In this document: in pieces, positions 9,999 through 18,983 of the stretch
Layout: every line of letters begins with the position of its first letter
Position numbering within the stretch: position 1 is the stretch's first letter
Source of the DNA: an uncultured Christensenellaceae bacterium
Lineage (GTDB): Bacteria > Bacillota > Clostridia > Christensenellales > UBA3700
DNA: 64,000 nucleotides
Direction: 5' to 3'
Assembly (NCBI GenBank): GCA_944380305.1
Contig: CALWHF010000001.1
Coordinates: 263,600-327,599 of the forward strand
Notes under the pieces: model-generated
Told to the model about the DNA's origin: nothing
What the model saw: only the letters and a program-made list of their open reading frames with translations
Database searches by the model: none
Program-made: the position numbers and the translations under genes

Positions 9999-10985
9999 TT
10001 ATTTTCTCCTAAACAATGCCCTCAAAGACTCATTTTCATTTATCCCAAGTATCTTTACGATAAGTTTCCTTAATTTCTTTTTTAACGTGTATCTATAAGG
10101 TACCGTGATTATTTTATTTGTTCTTTTTTCAAACCGCATATCTGGTTTAATTTCTTCAGGATCTATCAACGGAAACTCCAAAGGATACGAATCCATACCG
10201 CAAAACCTCTTGACCATAATATTGTCAAACGAGCTGCCGCCGTGCGCAGAACAACCGTCTACTCCTATGTTCTTTATCTGGTTTTTTAGCGGAACTATTC
10301 CGAGCAAATCGTTGAATTTTATAGAAAAATCCATTTGATAATCCCATGACGATGGTCTTTTGCCCTCTTTTATCTTATGATATTCAGACAGCCAATTTTC
10401 AGAATATTGTTCGGCAACTCGTTTGGAATAATACCTGCTTTTGGCAAGATCTATATTATCTTCGTTGCAACATGCAACCAGATCACCGTCATAGAATTTT
10501 TTGAATTTATTTGACCATGAAGCCCATCCGCAAGGCAACATGTGTCTGGTAAACGTATAGCTAGCGTTATTTTCAAAACGAGTTTTTCCCAAATAATTTG
10601 TTCCGCATACCCAGAGTATACGGTCGTCGTCTTGATATTTTTCCAGCATCTGTTTACAATAAGGAAAAAACGTCAATTCGGGCAAATTATCGTCTTCGAG
10701 AAAAATCGCTACCTTTTCCCTATCAAAAACCCATTGCGCTCCAATGCCTATATTTGCATAAACCCCGCGATTTGAATCAGCGTAATTTTTAATTATTTCA
10801 CATCCCCAATCCAGACTCTTTTCGACTTTTTCTCGACAAATCCTACATTCCTCTATCTCTTGTTCATTTCTTCCGTTATCGGCAAGAATATATATTTTAG
10901 ATGGTTTGACTTCTCTCAAACGGTTGATTATTTCCAACACTTTCAATCTCTTAAAAATTATAAGGACCACAGGTATATCAAACAT
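9999..10985 (-). CDS. GT-A type glycosyltransferase
   Basis: The 328-residue protein opens with the beta-strand/loop pattern of a nucleotide-sugar binding fold. It has an acidic EDDN motif at about 97-100, which fits the metal-binding DxD of GT-A enzymes. A GWASW motif and a long basic C-terminus follow. No signal or membrane segment is seen. The start overlaps the end of the upstream glycosyltransferase by 8 bases, so the two are translationally coupled. It should add one sugar of the repeat unit at the inner membrane face. Donor and linkage cannot be read from the sequence. Confidence 0.75.
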   Translation of the reverse strand: MFDIPVVLIIFKRLKVLEIINRLREVKPSKIYILADNGRNEQEIEECRICREKVEKSLDWGCEIIKNYADSNRGVYANIGIGAQWVFDREKVAIFLEDDNLPELTFFPYCKQMLEKYQDDDRILWVCGTNYLGKTRFENNASYTFTRHMLPCGWASWSNKFKKFYDGDLVACCNEDNIDLAKSRYYSKRVAEQYSENWLSEYHKIKEGKRPSSWDYQMDFSIKFNDLLGIVPLKNQIKNIGVDGCSAHGGSSFDNIMVKRFCGMDSYPLEFPLIDPEEIKPDMRFEKRTNKIITVPYRYTLKKKLRKLIVKILGINENESLRALFRRK

Positions 10986-12243
10986 TTTTTTCTCCTTCAG
11001 AAATAAATTTCACTATTTTTTTTACTACGTTTTCAGCTTTGGCTTCAGAAAAATTTTCTGTCGCTTCATTGTAGGAAATTCTGAGCCCTGCTTTTTCACG
11101 GATAAATTTACGAAGCCCTTCAATATCAGTTTCGCTATAATTATTAAGATTAAAATTATACGCAAGAGGATATTTTTTCAGATAATACAAACTGGTATCC
11201 TTATCATCAAAATAAAAATTGATTATCGGCTTACCTGATGCTATATACTCGAATACTTTGCTCGGCAGTTGATTTACTATCGTATTGCCCAAATTCAATA
11301 GAATATCCGCCCCTTCCGCATACTGCTCAAGCTCGCTATGCGGAACAATCCCCTTGATATTCACATTATTCCCATGTCTTTCAGCAAAATTTTCTATCGT
11401 TTCAGCACACCCTCGACAAAACATAGTAACTACCGTTTTGTCGTCGTTCTCCAATATTCGATCAAGAACCGGGATCATTTTTCTCGGATTTCTAATATTT
11501 TTATAAAACCACCCCGCAAACAATATTTCTGTTTTATCCGGTAAATTTTTGGAATGCTCAGTTCTTTGTTTTTCAACAAGATTTGGCAGATCGACTACGA
11601 TGCAATCTTTATTAATACAAAAACTTTTTCTTTTTGCCTCTTCATAAATCCCTCGGGTGATGATCATCCCGTCAAAATTTTCGGTATATTTCTCAAATTG
11701 CTTTTTGCGATTCTCTATATTTTTCTCTGACATTGTATAATTAAATACATACGGATCCAGCATATAGAGATAGCACGACGGGCGATTGTTTAGTTTTTTC
11801 TTTATTTCGCCTGCCAATTTAGCATACGCAAACGGCTGCACTACGGCTATGATCTTATCATAATGCTTTTTATTATCTTCTTCTTTAATCTTTGAAAATA
11901 ATGGAGTGCGTTTTATCGTATCGCCATAAATGTTGCCGAACTTGGTATACGGAATACTTTTTAACCGTTGTAAAGCTTTTACGGCATATTTAATCAACAA
12001 AGGCAAGCTATTTATCTCTTTTCCACTTTTTTCAAAAAAGCAATTGATTTCTGTATATTCGTTATAAAAATAAAACACCTTCCCGAATTCAGTCTCGGTA
12101 TCAATATCTTTTATCGATTTTTTTATGCAATAGAGATCGACGGAATCGCCGTTTTCCCGCAATCCGTTGATTATTTGTCTTGTACAGATAGAATTTGCAT
12201 CACTATCGTTGAATCCGATCGAGAGCAATATTACCCTGCTCAT
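10978..12243 (-). CDS. Glycosyltransferase, GT-B fold (family 4-like)
   Basis: This 421-residue protein starts at an ATG 41 bases inside the upstream polymerase gene. The C-terminal half has a GT-B donor-binding pattern: an FAGWFYKN strand, then GIVPHSELEQYAEGADILLNLG, then the region SKVFEYIASGKPII, which matches the conserved donor-site motif of GT4 enzymes. The N-terminal half is weakly conserved and probably binds the acceptor. It should extend the lipid-linked repeat unit in the cytoplasm. The donor is unknown. Confidence 0.78.
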   Translation of the reverse strand: MSRVILLSIGFNDSDANSICTRQIINGLRENGDSVDLYCIKKSIKDIDTETEFGKVFYFYNEYTEINCFFEKSGKEINSLPLLIKYAVKALQRLKSIPYTKFGNIYGDTIKRTPLFSKIKEEDNKKHYDKIIAVVQPFAYAKLAGEIKKKLNNRPSCYLYMLDPYVFNYTMSEKNIENRKKQFEKYTENFDGMIITRGIYEEAKRKSFCINKDCIVVDLPNLVEKQRTEHSKNLPDKTEILFAGWFYKNIRNPRKMIPVLDRILENDDKTVVTMFCRGCAETIENFAERHGNNVNIKGIVPHSELEQYAEGADILLNLGNTIVNQLPSKVFEYIASGKPIINFYFDDKDTSLYYLKKYPLAYNFNLNNYSETDIEGLRKFIREKAGLRISYNEATENFSEAKAENVVKKIVKFISEGEKNV

Positions 12244-13483
12244 AACTCACCTCTTCGTTATCCTCTTTTATACTGACAGCCAAAAGCAACAAAGAAATAT
12301 ATGTCCAAAATATTGGAGAAAGCGCAAGACTGGAGCTCATCATACTCATAGGAATAAGAGCCGTAATAAAAACGATAGTTGCTCTGCCCGTCGTATTATA
12401 TTTTTTATCTTTGTTTCTTATCATTTTAATGCCTCTTTTGAATATCGTATATAGCCATATCATAAATATAACCATAAATACGATCCCCAGTTCCACGAAT
12501 ATCTGTAAAAACCAAAAATGTGTTGCCGATATCTCGCTCAGATACTCAACATTGTCTAAGTGAAAATTAGCATTACCTACACCGGTGCCCAAAAAATTAC
12601 TTTGAACGAAGTTATTGATAGCGTCTTTCCAAATGTCCAATCTGGACTCCTGCATAAATTCCTGAATCAAAGACGGTCGTTTTGCCAGAACGACAGACAG
12701 CGTTACAATTAACAATACAGCTACAGCAGGCAATCTTTTCTTGACGTTTTTTGTCAGGAAAAATACAAGCAACATAAATGGGAGTACGACAAAACCCATC
12801 CTGCAGTCAGCTAGCCAAAGCATGAGACAACTCAAGCCAAGATAAGCTATATACATAATATATCTTAACTTCACGTTCTTCACTTTATCTCTTATCACAC
12901 AGAATAAAAACGGTATGATCCCAATAATAAAAAACATAAAATCATTCGGATTGAAGAAAAAAACCACCGGATAATGCTGCTTGGCACTCGTCAAATAGAT
13001 GTCTACGCCTTCCTGAACATTAAAATAATATTTACCTGTGTAGGACTCGAATATTCCCAACGCGCAACAACAGAGAATCAAAACGGTAATAAAAATTATT
13101 ACGTTTTGAAACATCTTCTTCGTCTTTATTACCCCTAATAACCATATAATCCATATAAAGCAAATCAGATAATTAAAAATTCCCGAAATACTATTGTTCA
13201 AATCAAAACTCCATATCAGAGAAATCGTAGCACACAACATCCATACTACGAACAATATAATAGTATCCGGCAATATACTGTTATTATAAAAGTTTCTGTT
13301 GAAAAAGAAAAGCAACAGTATGGGGATCATTAATCTGAACAAATAAAGTTTCCCCAATCCGCCAACTTCTACACCGGGAGCGTTTGCCCCTATTGCGGAC
13401 AAGAATATCATAGCAAATATGAAGATCGAAATTATTTCCGTTCTTTTTTTGTCAAGCTTTTCTTGTATCAACTTCTGCCTCAA
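12203..13483 (-). CDS. O-antigen/capsule polymerase-like membrane protein (Wzy/O-antigen ligase family)
   Basis: This 426-residue protein has about eleven hydrophobic segments and a large extracytoplasmic loop near residues 290-330 that contains the conserved-looking GTGVGNANFH region. This layout fits the Wzy_C/O-antigen ligase superfamily. It overlaps the gene before it by 32 bases and the gene after it by 41 bases, so the operon is tightly packed. With the flippase in the same operon it makes this a Wzx/Wzy-dependent pathway. Members diverge strongly, so polymerase is preferred over ligase by context, not by sequence. Confidence 0.8.
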   Translation of the reverse strand: MRQKLIQEKLDKKRTEIISIFIFAMIFLSAIGANAPGVEVGGLGKLYLFRLMIPILLLFFFNRNFYNNSILPDTIILFVVWMLCATISLIWSFDLNNSISGIFNYLICFIWIIWLLGVIKTKKMFQNVIIFITVLILCCCALGIFESYTGKYYFNVQEGVDIYLTSAKQHYPVVFFFNPNDFMFFIIGIIPFLFCVIRDKVKNVKLRYIMYIAYLGLSCLMLWLADCRMGFVVLPFMLLVFFLTKNVKKRLPAVAVLLIVTLSVVLAKRPSLIQEFMQESRLDIWKDAINNFVQSNFLGTGVGNANFHLDNVEYLSEISATHFWFLQIFVELGIVFMVIFMIWLYTIFKRGIKMIRNKDKKYNTTGRATIVFITALIPMSMMSSSLALSPIFWTYISLLLLAVSIKEDNEEVSYEQGNIALDRIQR

Positions 13484-14648
13484 TAATATTTATCAACCTT
13501 TCAAGATTGCTGCTGTTCTCAGGTCTATATGTCTCTGACAATGCTTTCTTCATTACTTCCAATATTTTATCCGAACTCAATATTTTATATAAGCTCTTTT
13601 CCAAAGCCGCGTCGGTATTATCGCAAACTATTCCGTATCGTTCATCAACTATATCTTTAGTCGCGCCAGTATCGGTAGCGAGTACCGGCAAACCCAATGT
13701 CAATGCTTCTTTCATCACCATTCCCTCAGCCTCTTCATAAGAAGGCAAAACAAAAAGGTCTGCATTGACAAGGTATCTGTACGGATTGACTTTCGCGCCG
13801 TGCAATATAACATTATCTCTAAGGTGATACTCATTTATCTTTTCTTCCACTTCTTTCCTATATGCCCCTTCCCCGATTATGTGCCATACAACTTTATAGC
13901 CAGCATCTAACATGTGCCTTATAGCGGACATAAATCTTGTCAGACCTTTTTCTTTGCTGAGTCTTGCAACCGTAACGAGATTAATAACGCCGGTGTCGTA
14001 TATAACAGGTCTATCATATGCGTTAACTTTCAATTCGTTATAATTGATCATATTTCCGACATAATCTATCTTTTCATATGCCTCGGGAAAAACTTTTTTC
14101 ATTCTTTCGGCACAATATTTGCTCACACAGACAATATTATCAAAACCTTTCAATATTTTTCTGTTATACGGCGTATCGCTTCCGCATTTTTCAAAATCTC
14201 CATGCATAAAGGAAATTTTCTTGTCGGCACATACTTTTTTCAAAACAAACTCATTACAACCTCCGTAAAACGACTTGTCTCCTCCGTCATGCACATAAGA
14301 AATCGCAACATCGTATTTATTGCCGTTCCAATTCGTTTTTTTAACAATAAAAGGAACAATGTATTTTTTTCCGAATATCTTCGTAATTCCGCGATAAATC
14401 AACGATTGAAACCAAATCCAAAAACCTTCTTGTTTTGCTTTATTATGCGAAATACCGAATAGTCGGAACGGATATTCCAATCTATATACGTTAACCCCGT
14501 TTGGCACAAACGGTCTGTATTCGTTGTCATCATCCGCCAAATATAAATCGATATTATATATTCCGTTTATTTCCCTCAATAAATTTATTAAGGATTTCTG
14601 CACTCCGCCAAGCTGCAGATTATTACTTATTATCGCAATATTTTTCAT
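13452..14648 (-). CDS. Glycosyltransferase family 1/4
   Basis: The 398-residue protein has the full GT-B layout. The N-terminus NNLQLGGVQKSLINLL is the glycine-rich acceptor-side loop. The donor side has VARLSKEKGL, IIGEGAYR and the motif EAEGMVMKEALTLGLPVLAT with the paired glutamates of GT4 enzymes. The start overlaps the previous gene's stop by 4 bases (ATGA type). It should transfer a sugar with retention of configuration. Its donor cannot be assigned. Confidence 0.85.
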   Translation of the reverse strand: MKNIAIISNNLQLGGVQKSLINLLREINGIYNIDLYLADDDNEYRPFVPNGVNVYRLEYPFRLFGISHNKAKQEGFWIWFQSLIYRGITKIFGKKYIVPFIVKKTNWNGNKYDVAISYVHDGGDKSFYGGCNEFVLKKVCADKKISFMHGDFEKCGSDTPYNRKILKGFDNIVCVSKYCAERMKKVFPEAYEKIDYVGNMINYNELKVNAYDRPVIYDTGVINLVTVARLSKEKGLTRFMSAIRHMLDAGYKVVWHIIGEGAYRKEVEEKINEYHLRDNVILHGAKVNPYRYLVNADLFVLPSYEEAEGMVMKEALTLGLPVLATDTGATKDIVDERYGIVCDNTDAALEKSLYKILSSDKILEVMKKALSETYRPENSSNLERLINIIEAEVDTRKA

Positions 14649-15703
14649 CTTTTTACAAAATCCGCTATGATTTTCATTGCCGCGTCCTGCTCTTTTTCAA
14701 TTGCTCTGCGGCATTTTTCCACATTGTTTTCGAAACTGCTTTTGTTATAACTTACAAGATAACCGTCAAGTTTTTGTTTAACGTCTTCGTCTTTTTCTAT
14801 TACGACTCCGATCCCGTTCTTTTTCACATATTCAGCCAAAAAACTACCAGCAGCCACAATAACAGGTCTCTTGCAATATATTGCGTCATATAATCTGTTA
14901 GGCATCAACATCTGCTGTCCGTATCCGGCATTGCAAGCGAAATAACAATTTACCAAATCAATGTTTTTGTATATTTTTGCTTTATCTGCAGTATCGAATC
15001 TACCATTGAACTCTATATCTTTAAATCCTTTTTTCTTACAATACTCCTGCAATGAATTATCCTTATAAATACCATAAAACGAGAAAACATATTTGTCCCC
15101 GTAACAGCTTTCTATAAGTTTTTTGCTGGATTCGTTATACTTTATAAGCCCGACATAACCTATATTGAGAGGATATTTGTCAAAACGCGGAGCTTCATAT
15201 TCCGACTCTTGCACGTCTATATTGTGAATAACGCTCACATTGGAATCGTCTTCCAGCATTTTTCTGAATCCATCGGATGAGATAAAAGTCCTGTAACTTT
15301 TGTTGCAAAGATCTTTCATCATTTTCTTGAAATACCGATTATTATCGTAAGTATAATCCCGAATATCGAAAATGTAGTTTTTAGTATAATTACGCAAGAT
15401 ATACCATTTCAATAAGACTGCCGGAAGAGAGGTCAGAACTATGATTTGATCATAATTACCTTTTTTTAATTCCTTTAATATTATTGTTCTCCATCTGAGC
15501 ATGGAAAATATTTTTCCGAACTTGCTCTCGGCGCACTTTATTTTTATTTCAACTACATTGTCTTTTCTAAGAGTTTCGCCGTCGCGGTTCCTATCCCAGC
15601 AAAAATAATCCGCCTGAATCCCGAACGACTCCAGTTTTTTTTTATAAAAGCGCATATACGGCATGCTGATCATATCGTTAAATCCTATAACGGCAATCTT
15701 CAT
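14645..15703 (-). CDS. Glycosyltransferase-like protein, GT-B fold
   Basis: The start was set at the ATG at 15703, which has GGAGGAAGTAAT just upstream; a longer frame reaching 15790 runs into the epimerase gene and has no ribosome site. This leaves 352 residues. The N-terminus MKIAVIGFND and the C-terminal MLMPNRLYDAIYCKRPVIVA region match the outline of a GT-B transferase donor site. Similarity to named families is low. It ends 4 bases into the next glycosyltransferase, so they are coupled. Confidence 0.7.
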   Translation of the reverse strand: MKIAVIGFNDMISMPYMRFYKKKLESFGIQADYFCWDRNRDGETLRKDNVVEIKIKCAESKFGKIFSMLRWRTIILKELKKGNYDQIIVLTSLPAVLLKWYILRNYTKNYIFDIRDYTYDNNRYFKKMMKDLCNKSYRTFISSDGFRKMLEDDSNVSVIHNIDVQESEYEAPRFDKYPLNIGYVGLIKYNESSKKLIESCYGDKYVFSFYGIYKDNSLQEYCKKKGFKDIEFNGRFDTADKAKIYKNIDLVNCYFACNAGYGQQMLMPNRLYDAIYCKRPVIVAAGSFLAEYVKKNGIGVVIEKDEDVKQKLDGYLVSYNKSSFENNVEKCRRAIEKEQDAAMKIIADFVKR

Positions 15704-15704
15704 A

Positions 15705-16829
15705 TTACTTCCTCCAAGTCGTGATGTTGACAATCTTCGCGTAAGACTGAATGAGTTTGACAACCTTAATCGACACGTTGGTATCGGCATAGTCCTCTGC
15801 CATGACGTACGGCTCGTGGTTGTCGTACATCGCGACAGCCATATCCATTGCCTGACAGATGTCTTTGGTCGTTATGCCGCCGATAACGACGCTGCCCTTG
15901 TCGAGAACTTCGGGGCGCTCGGTGCTTGTCCTTATTAGTACTGCGGGGAAATTCAGCATCGCACTCTCTTCGCTAAGAGTACCGCTGTCTGACAGAACGC
16001 AGTATGCGTTTTTCTGCAACTTGTTGTAATCGAAAAATCCGAAAGGCTTAAGGCTTCTGACCAGCGGATGGAATTTGAATTTTCTCTTTTCGATAAACTT
16101 CGCGCTTCTGGGATGCGTCGAATATATGACGGGCATACCATACTTTTCGGCAATGTTGTTTATCGCGGTCATAAGACTCATGAAATGCTCTTCGTTGTCG
16201 ATATTCTCTTCTCTGTGAGAAGACAAAAGAATGTATTTGCGCGGCTCGAGTTTGAGTTCGTCGAGCACTTTGCTCTCTTCTATCTGCTTTTCGTACACTC
16301 CGAGCACTTCTCTCATCGGAGATCCCGTAACGAAGACCGTCTTGCCGTCCGCGCCCTCCGAAAGCAGGTATCTGCGGCTGTGCTCGGTATACGGCATGTT
16401 TATATCGGAAATAACGTCTACTATACGGCGGTTTATCATTTCGGACACGTTCCAGTCCCAGCACCTGTTGCCGGCTTCCATATGGAAGATCGGCACTTTG
16501 AGGCGTTTCGCGCTTATTGCCGAAAGCGCGCTGTTCGTATCGCCGAGGATAAGCACGGCATCGGGTTTTTCCTTCTCGATGACCTCGTACGACTTCGCGA
16601 TTATGTTGCCCATCGTCTCACCGAGGTTTTTGCCGACGCTGCCGAGGAAATAGTCGGGCTGCCTGAGCCCGAGGTCCTTGAAAAACACCTCGTTGAGCGT
16701 ATAGTCCCAGTTCTGTCCCGTATGGACGAGGATGTGATCGAAATATTTGTCGCAAGCCTTGATGCACTCGCAAAGCCTGATTATCTCGGGTCTTGTACCC
16801 AGGATCGTCATTACCTTCATCTTTTCCAT
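15705..16829 (-). CDS. capG: UDP-N-acetylglucosamine 2-epimerase (CapG/WecB family)
   Basis: This 374-residue protein has the non-hydrolysing 2-epimerase layout: TILGTRPEIIRL at the N-terminus, HTGQNWD, then HMEAGNRCWD and the E-x-x-N-R region, and SDSGTLSEES near the C-terminus. In the known CapE-CapF-CapG pathway it converts the 2-position to give UDP-N-acetyl-L-fucosamine. It lies directly after capE and capF in the same order as the pathway. Composition is GC-balanced, like the two upstream genes and unlike the AT-rich glycosyltransferases. Without the neighbours, a UDP-ManNAc-forming WecB role would be the alternative. Confidence 0.88.
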   Translation of the reverse strand: MEKMKVMTILGTRPEIIRLCECIKACDKYFDHILVHTGQNWDYTLNEVFFKDLGLRQPDYFLGSVGKNLGETMGNIIAKSYEVIEKEKPDAVLILGDTNSALSAISAKRLKVPIFHMEAGNRCWDWNVSEMINRRIVDVISDINMPYTEHSRRYLLSEGADGKTVFVTGSPMREVLGVYEKQIEESKVLDELKLEPRKYILLSSHREENIDNEEHFMSLMTAINNIAEKYGMPVIYSTHPRSAKFIEKRKFKFHPLVRSLKPFGFFDYNKLQKNAYCVLSDSGTLSEESAMLNFPAVLIRTSTERPEVLDKGSVVIGGITTKDICQAMDMAVAMYDNHEPYVMAEDYADTNVSIKVVKLIQSYAKIVNITTWRK

Positions 16830-16830
16830 G

Positions 16831-17946
16831 TCATACCTCTTCGTAAAAAGTATCGGGATGTTCTTTGTCGAAAGGCTCGTTCGCCCACATCACCGTCACC
16901 ATGTCGCTTTCTCCGACGTTTTCTATATTGTGCGTGTATCCGCAAGGGATGTCCACAACCTGCAATTTTTCTCCGCTCACCTTGTACTCGATCACGTTGT
17001 CCGTACCTATTTTTCTGAAACGTATGATTCCGTCACCTTTGACGACCAAAAATTTCTCGTTCTTGGTATGGTGCCAGTGATTTCCCTTGACGATATGCGG
17101 TTTCGAGACGTTTATTGAAACTTGTCCCTGTCCGTTCGTCCTGAGAAATTCGGTGAAAGAACCTCTGTTGTCCACGTTCATCTTCAGGTCGTAGGCAAAA
17201 TCGTCTTCGGGAAGGTAACTGAGATAGGTGCTGTAAAGTTTCTTTATCACGCCTCTGTTCATATCCGCGACAGACAGCATCTTGCGACTGTCTCTGAACG
17301 CATACAGAGTATCGACTATCTCGCCTAATGTTATCTTGTCTTCAACGGGGACCTTACAGTATCCCTTTTCGTCTCTGACGCATACCGCATGCGCCGAGTT
17401 TATGAAAGCGTCAACGACGTCGTCGATATACACAACCGTAAGCTCGGTCGCTCTGTTGTTGACCTTGATCTCGAGATCGCGGGCGATGTTGTTGCAGAAA
17501 GTCGCTATCGCGCTGTTGTAATTCGGGCGGCACCACTTGCCGTATACGTTGGGAAGTCGGAAAACATAGGTATCCACTCCGTTATCCTTGCCGTACTCGA
17601 TAATATAATCCTCTCCCGCCTTCTTGCTTTTGCCGTAATCGTTGTCGAGTTCCGCCTGAATGGACGAGCTCATAAGTATCGGAGCTTTGTTTCCGTTATC
17701 TTTGAGCAGCGCGAGAAGTTTTGTCGTGAAACCGTAATTGCCCGTCATGAAATCTTCTACGTTCTGAGGACGGTTAACTCCCGCGAGATGAAACACGAAA
17801 GCGCAGTCTTTCGTATACGCTCTGAGTTGCTCTTCAGTAGTCTCTACGTCACATTCGTATATCTCGTATTCTTTTCTATTTTTCAATTCAAGGATCAGGT
17901 TTTTACCTATAAAACCCTTCGCCCCGGTGACAAGTACCTTCATCAT
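16831..17946 (-). CDS. capF: CapF-like bifunctional NAD(P)-dependent reductase with C-terminal cupin
   Basis: The start was set at the ATG at 17946 (a second ATG follows at once), after a GAGAAAGAGAGAAA purine tract; the frame extends further but without a ribosome site. The protein is about 371 residues. The N-terminal Rossmann part has TGAKGFIG for the dinucleotide. The C-terminal 115 residues form a cupin with the histidine-rich NHWHHTKNEKF strand, which binds metal in the family. In the known pathway the cupin epimerises C3 and the reductase reduces C4 of the CapE product. It overlaps capE by 4 bases and is followed by capG after one base. Confidence 0.9.
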   Translation of the reverse strand: MMKVLVTGAKGFIGKNLILELKNRKEYEIYECDVETTEEQLRAYTKDCAFVFHLAGVNRPQNVEDFMTGNYGFTTKLLALLKDNGNKAPILMSSSIQAELDNDYGKSKKAGEDYIIEYGKDNGVDTYVFRLPNVYGKWCRPNYNSAIATFCNNIARDLEIKVNNRATELTVVYIDDVVDAFINSAHAVCVRDEKGYCKVPVEDKITLGEIVDTLYAFRDSRKMLSVADMNRGVIKKLYSTYLSYLPEDDFAYDLKMNVDNRGSFTEFLRTNGQGQVSINVSKPHIVKGNHWHHTKNEKFLVVKGDGIIRFRKIGTDNVIEYKVSGEKLQVVDIPCGYTHNIENVGESDMVTVMWANEPFDKEHPDTFYEEV

Positions 17947-18971
17947 TTTCTCTCTTTCTCCCACTCGGCGAGTTCGTTTCGTATATATTCGAGGGTGAGC
18001 AGCTTTTTCTTCACTCCCTCTACGTCGAGCTGCGTCGTATTGTCCGAATTGTATTCGTTGGTCAGTCTTGTCAGCACGTTGCCTTTTTTGAAGTAATTGT
18101 CGTAGTTGAGATCTCTGTTATCTGCGGGAACTCTGTAGAAACCTCCCATATCTAGCGACTTTACTGCCTCCTCTTTCGTAAGCAATGTCTCGTACATCTT
18201 TTCGCCGTGTCTTATACCTATTATCTTGATCTCGTTATCTGCACGGAACAGCTCTTTTACCGCCTGCGCAAGGTCTCTTATCGTACAAGCGGGTGCCTTC
18301 TGAACGAAGATGTCGCCGCTGTGTCCGTTCTCGAAAGCGAACAATACGAGATCTACCGCTTCTTCGAGACTCATGATATATCTCGTCATGTTAGGCTCAG
18401 TGACCGTAAGCGGCTTTCCTTCCTTGATCTGCTGAATGAAAAGCGGAATGACCGATCCCCTGGAACACATGACGTTGCCGTATCTCGTACCGCAGATCAT
18501 CGTCTTGTCCTCGCTGACCGTCCTCGACTTCGCAACGAAAATCTTTTCCATCATAGCCTTCGAAGTACCCATTGCGTTTACGGGGTAAGCCGCCTTGTCG
18601 GTGGAAAGGCAGATAACCTTCTTGACCCCTGCCTCGATCGCCGCCGTGAGCACGTTGTCGGTACCGATACAGTTAGTCCTGACCGCCTCGAGCGGGAAGA
18701 ACTCGCAGCTCGGCACCTGCTTGAGAGCCGCCGCATGGAAAATATAGTCGACCCCGTGCATCGCATCCTTGACGCTCTGGATGTCTCTGACGTTGCCGAT
18801 ATAGTACTTGATCTTTTCGTTGTTGTATTCGTGACGCATATCGTCCTGCTTCTTCTCGTCACGGCTGAATATCCTTATCTCTTTGATGTCGGTATTCAGA
18901 AATCTCTTCAGTACCGCGTTGCCGAAACTTCCTGTTCCGCCGGTGATCAACAAAGTTTTGCCTTCAAACAT
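17943..18971 (-). CDS. capE: UDP-GlcNAc 4,6-dehydratase/5-epimerase (CapE/FlaA1 family)
   Basis: The protein is 342 residues, the usual CapE length. It has the nucleotide-binding motif GGTGSFG at 11-17 and the catalytic STDK at 123-126. The usual YxxxK is replaced by M134-x-x-x-K138, a substitution I recall for the inverting dehydratases of this family. It should convert UDP-GlcNAc to a 4-keto-6-deoxy sugar with inverted C5, the first step to UDP-L-FucNAc. The gene order capE-capF-capG on this strand equals the pathway order. The same 4-keto intermediate could also feed the PglE-like aminotransferase at 25080 (inference). Confidence 0.92.
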   Translation of the reverse strand: MFEGKTLLITGGTGSFGNAVLKRFLNTDIKEIRIFSRDEKKQDDMRHEYNNEKIKYYIGNVRDIQSVKDAMHGVDYIFHAAALKQVPSCEFFPLEAVRTNCIGTDNVLTAAIEAGVKKVICLSTDKAAYPVNAMGTSKAMMEKIFVAKSRTVSEDKTMICGTRYGNVMCSRGSVIPLFIQQIKEGKPLTVTEPNMTRYIMSLEEAVDLVLFAFENGHSGDIFVQKAPACTIRDLAQAVKELFRADNEIKIIGIRHGEKMYETLLTKEEAVKSLDMGGFYRVPADNRDLNYDNYFKKGNVLTRLTNEYNSDNTTQLDVEGVKKKLLTLEYIRNELAEWEKERK

Positions 18972-18983
18972 AGTTTTTTCTCC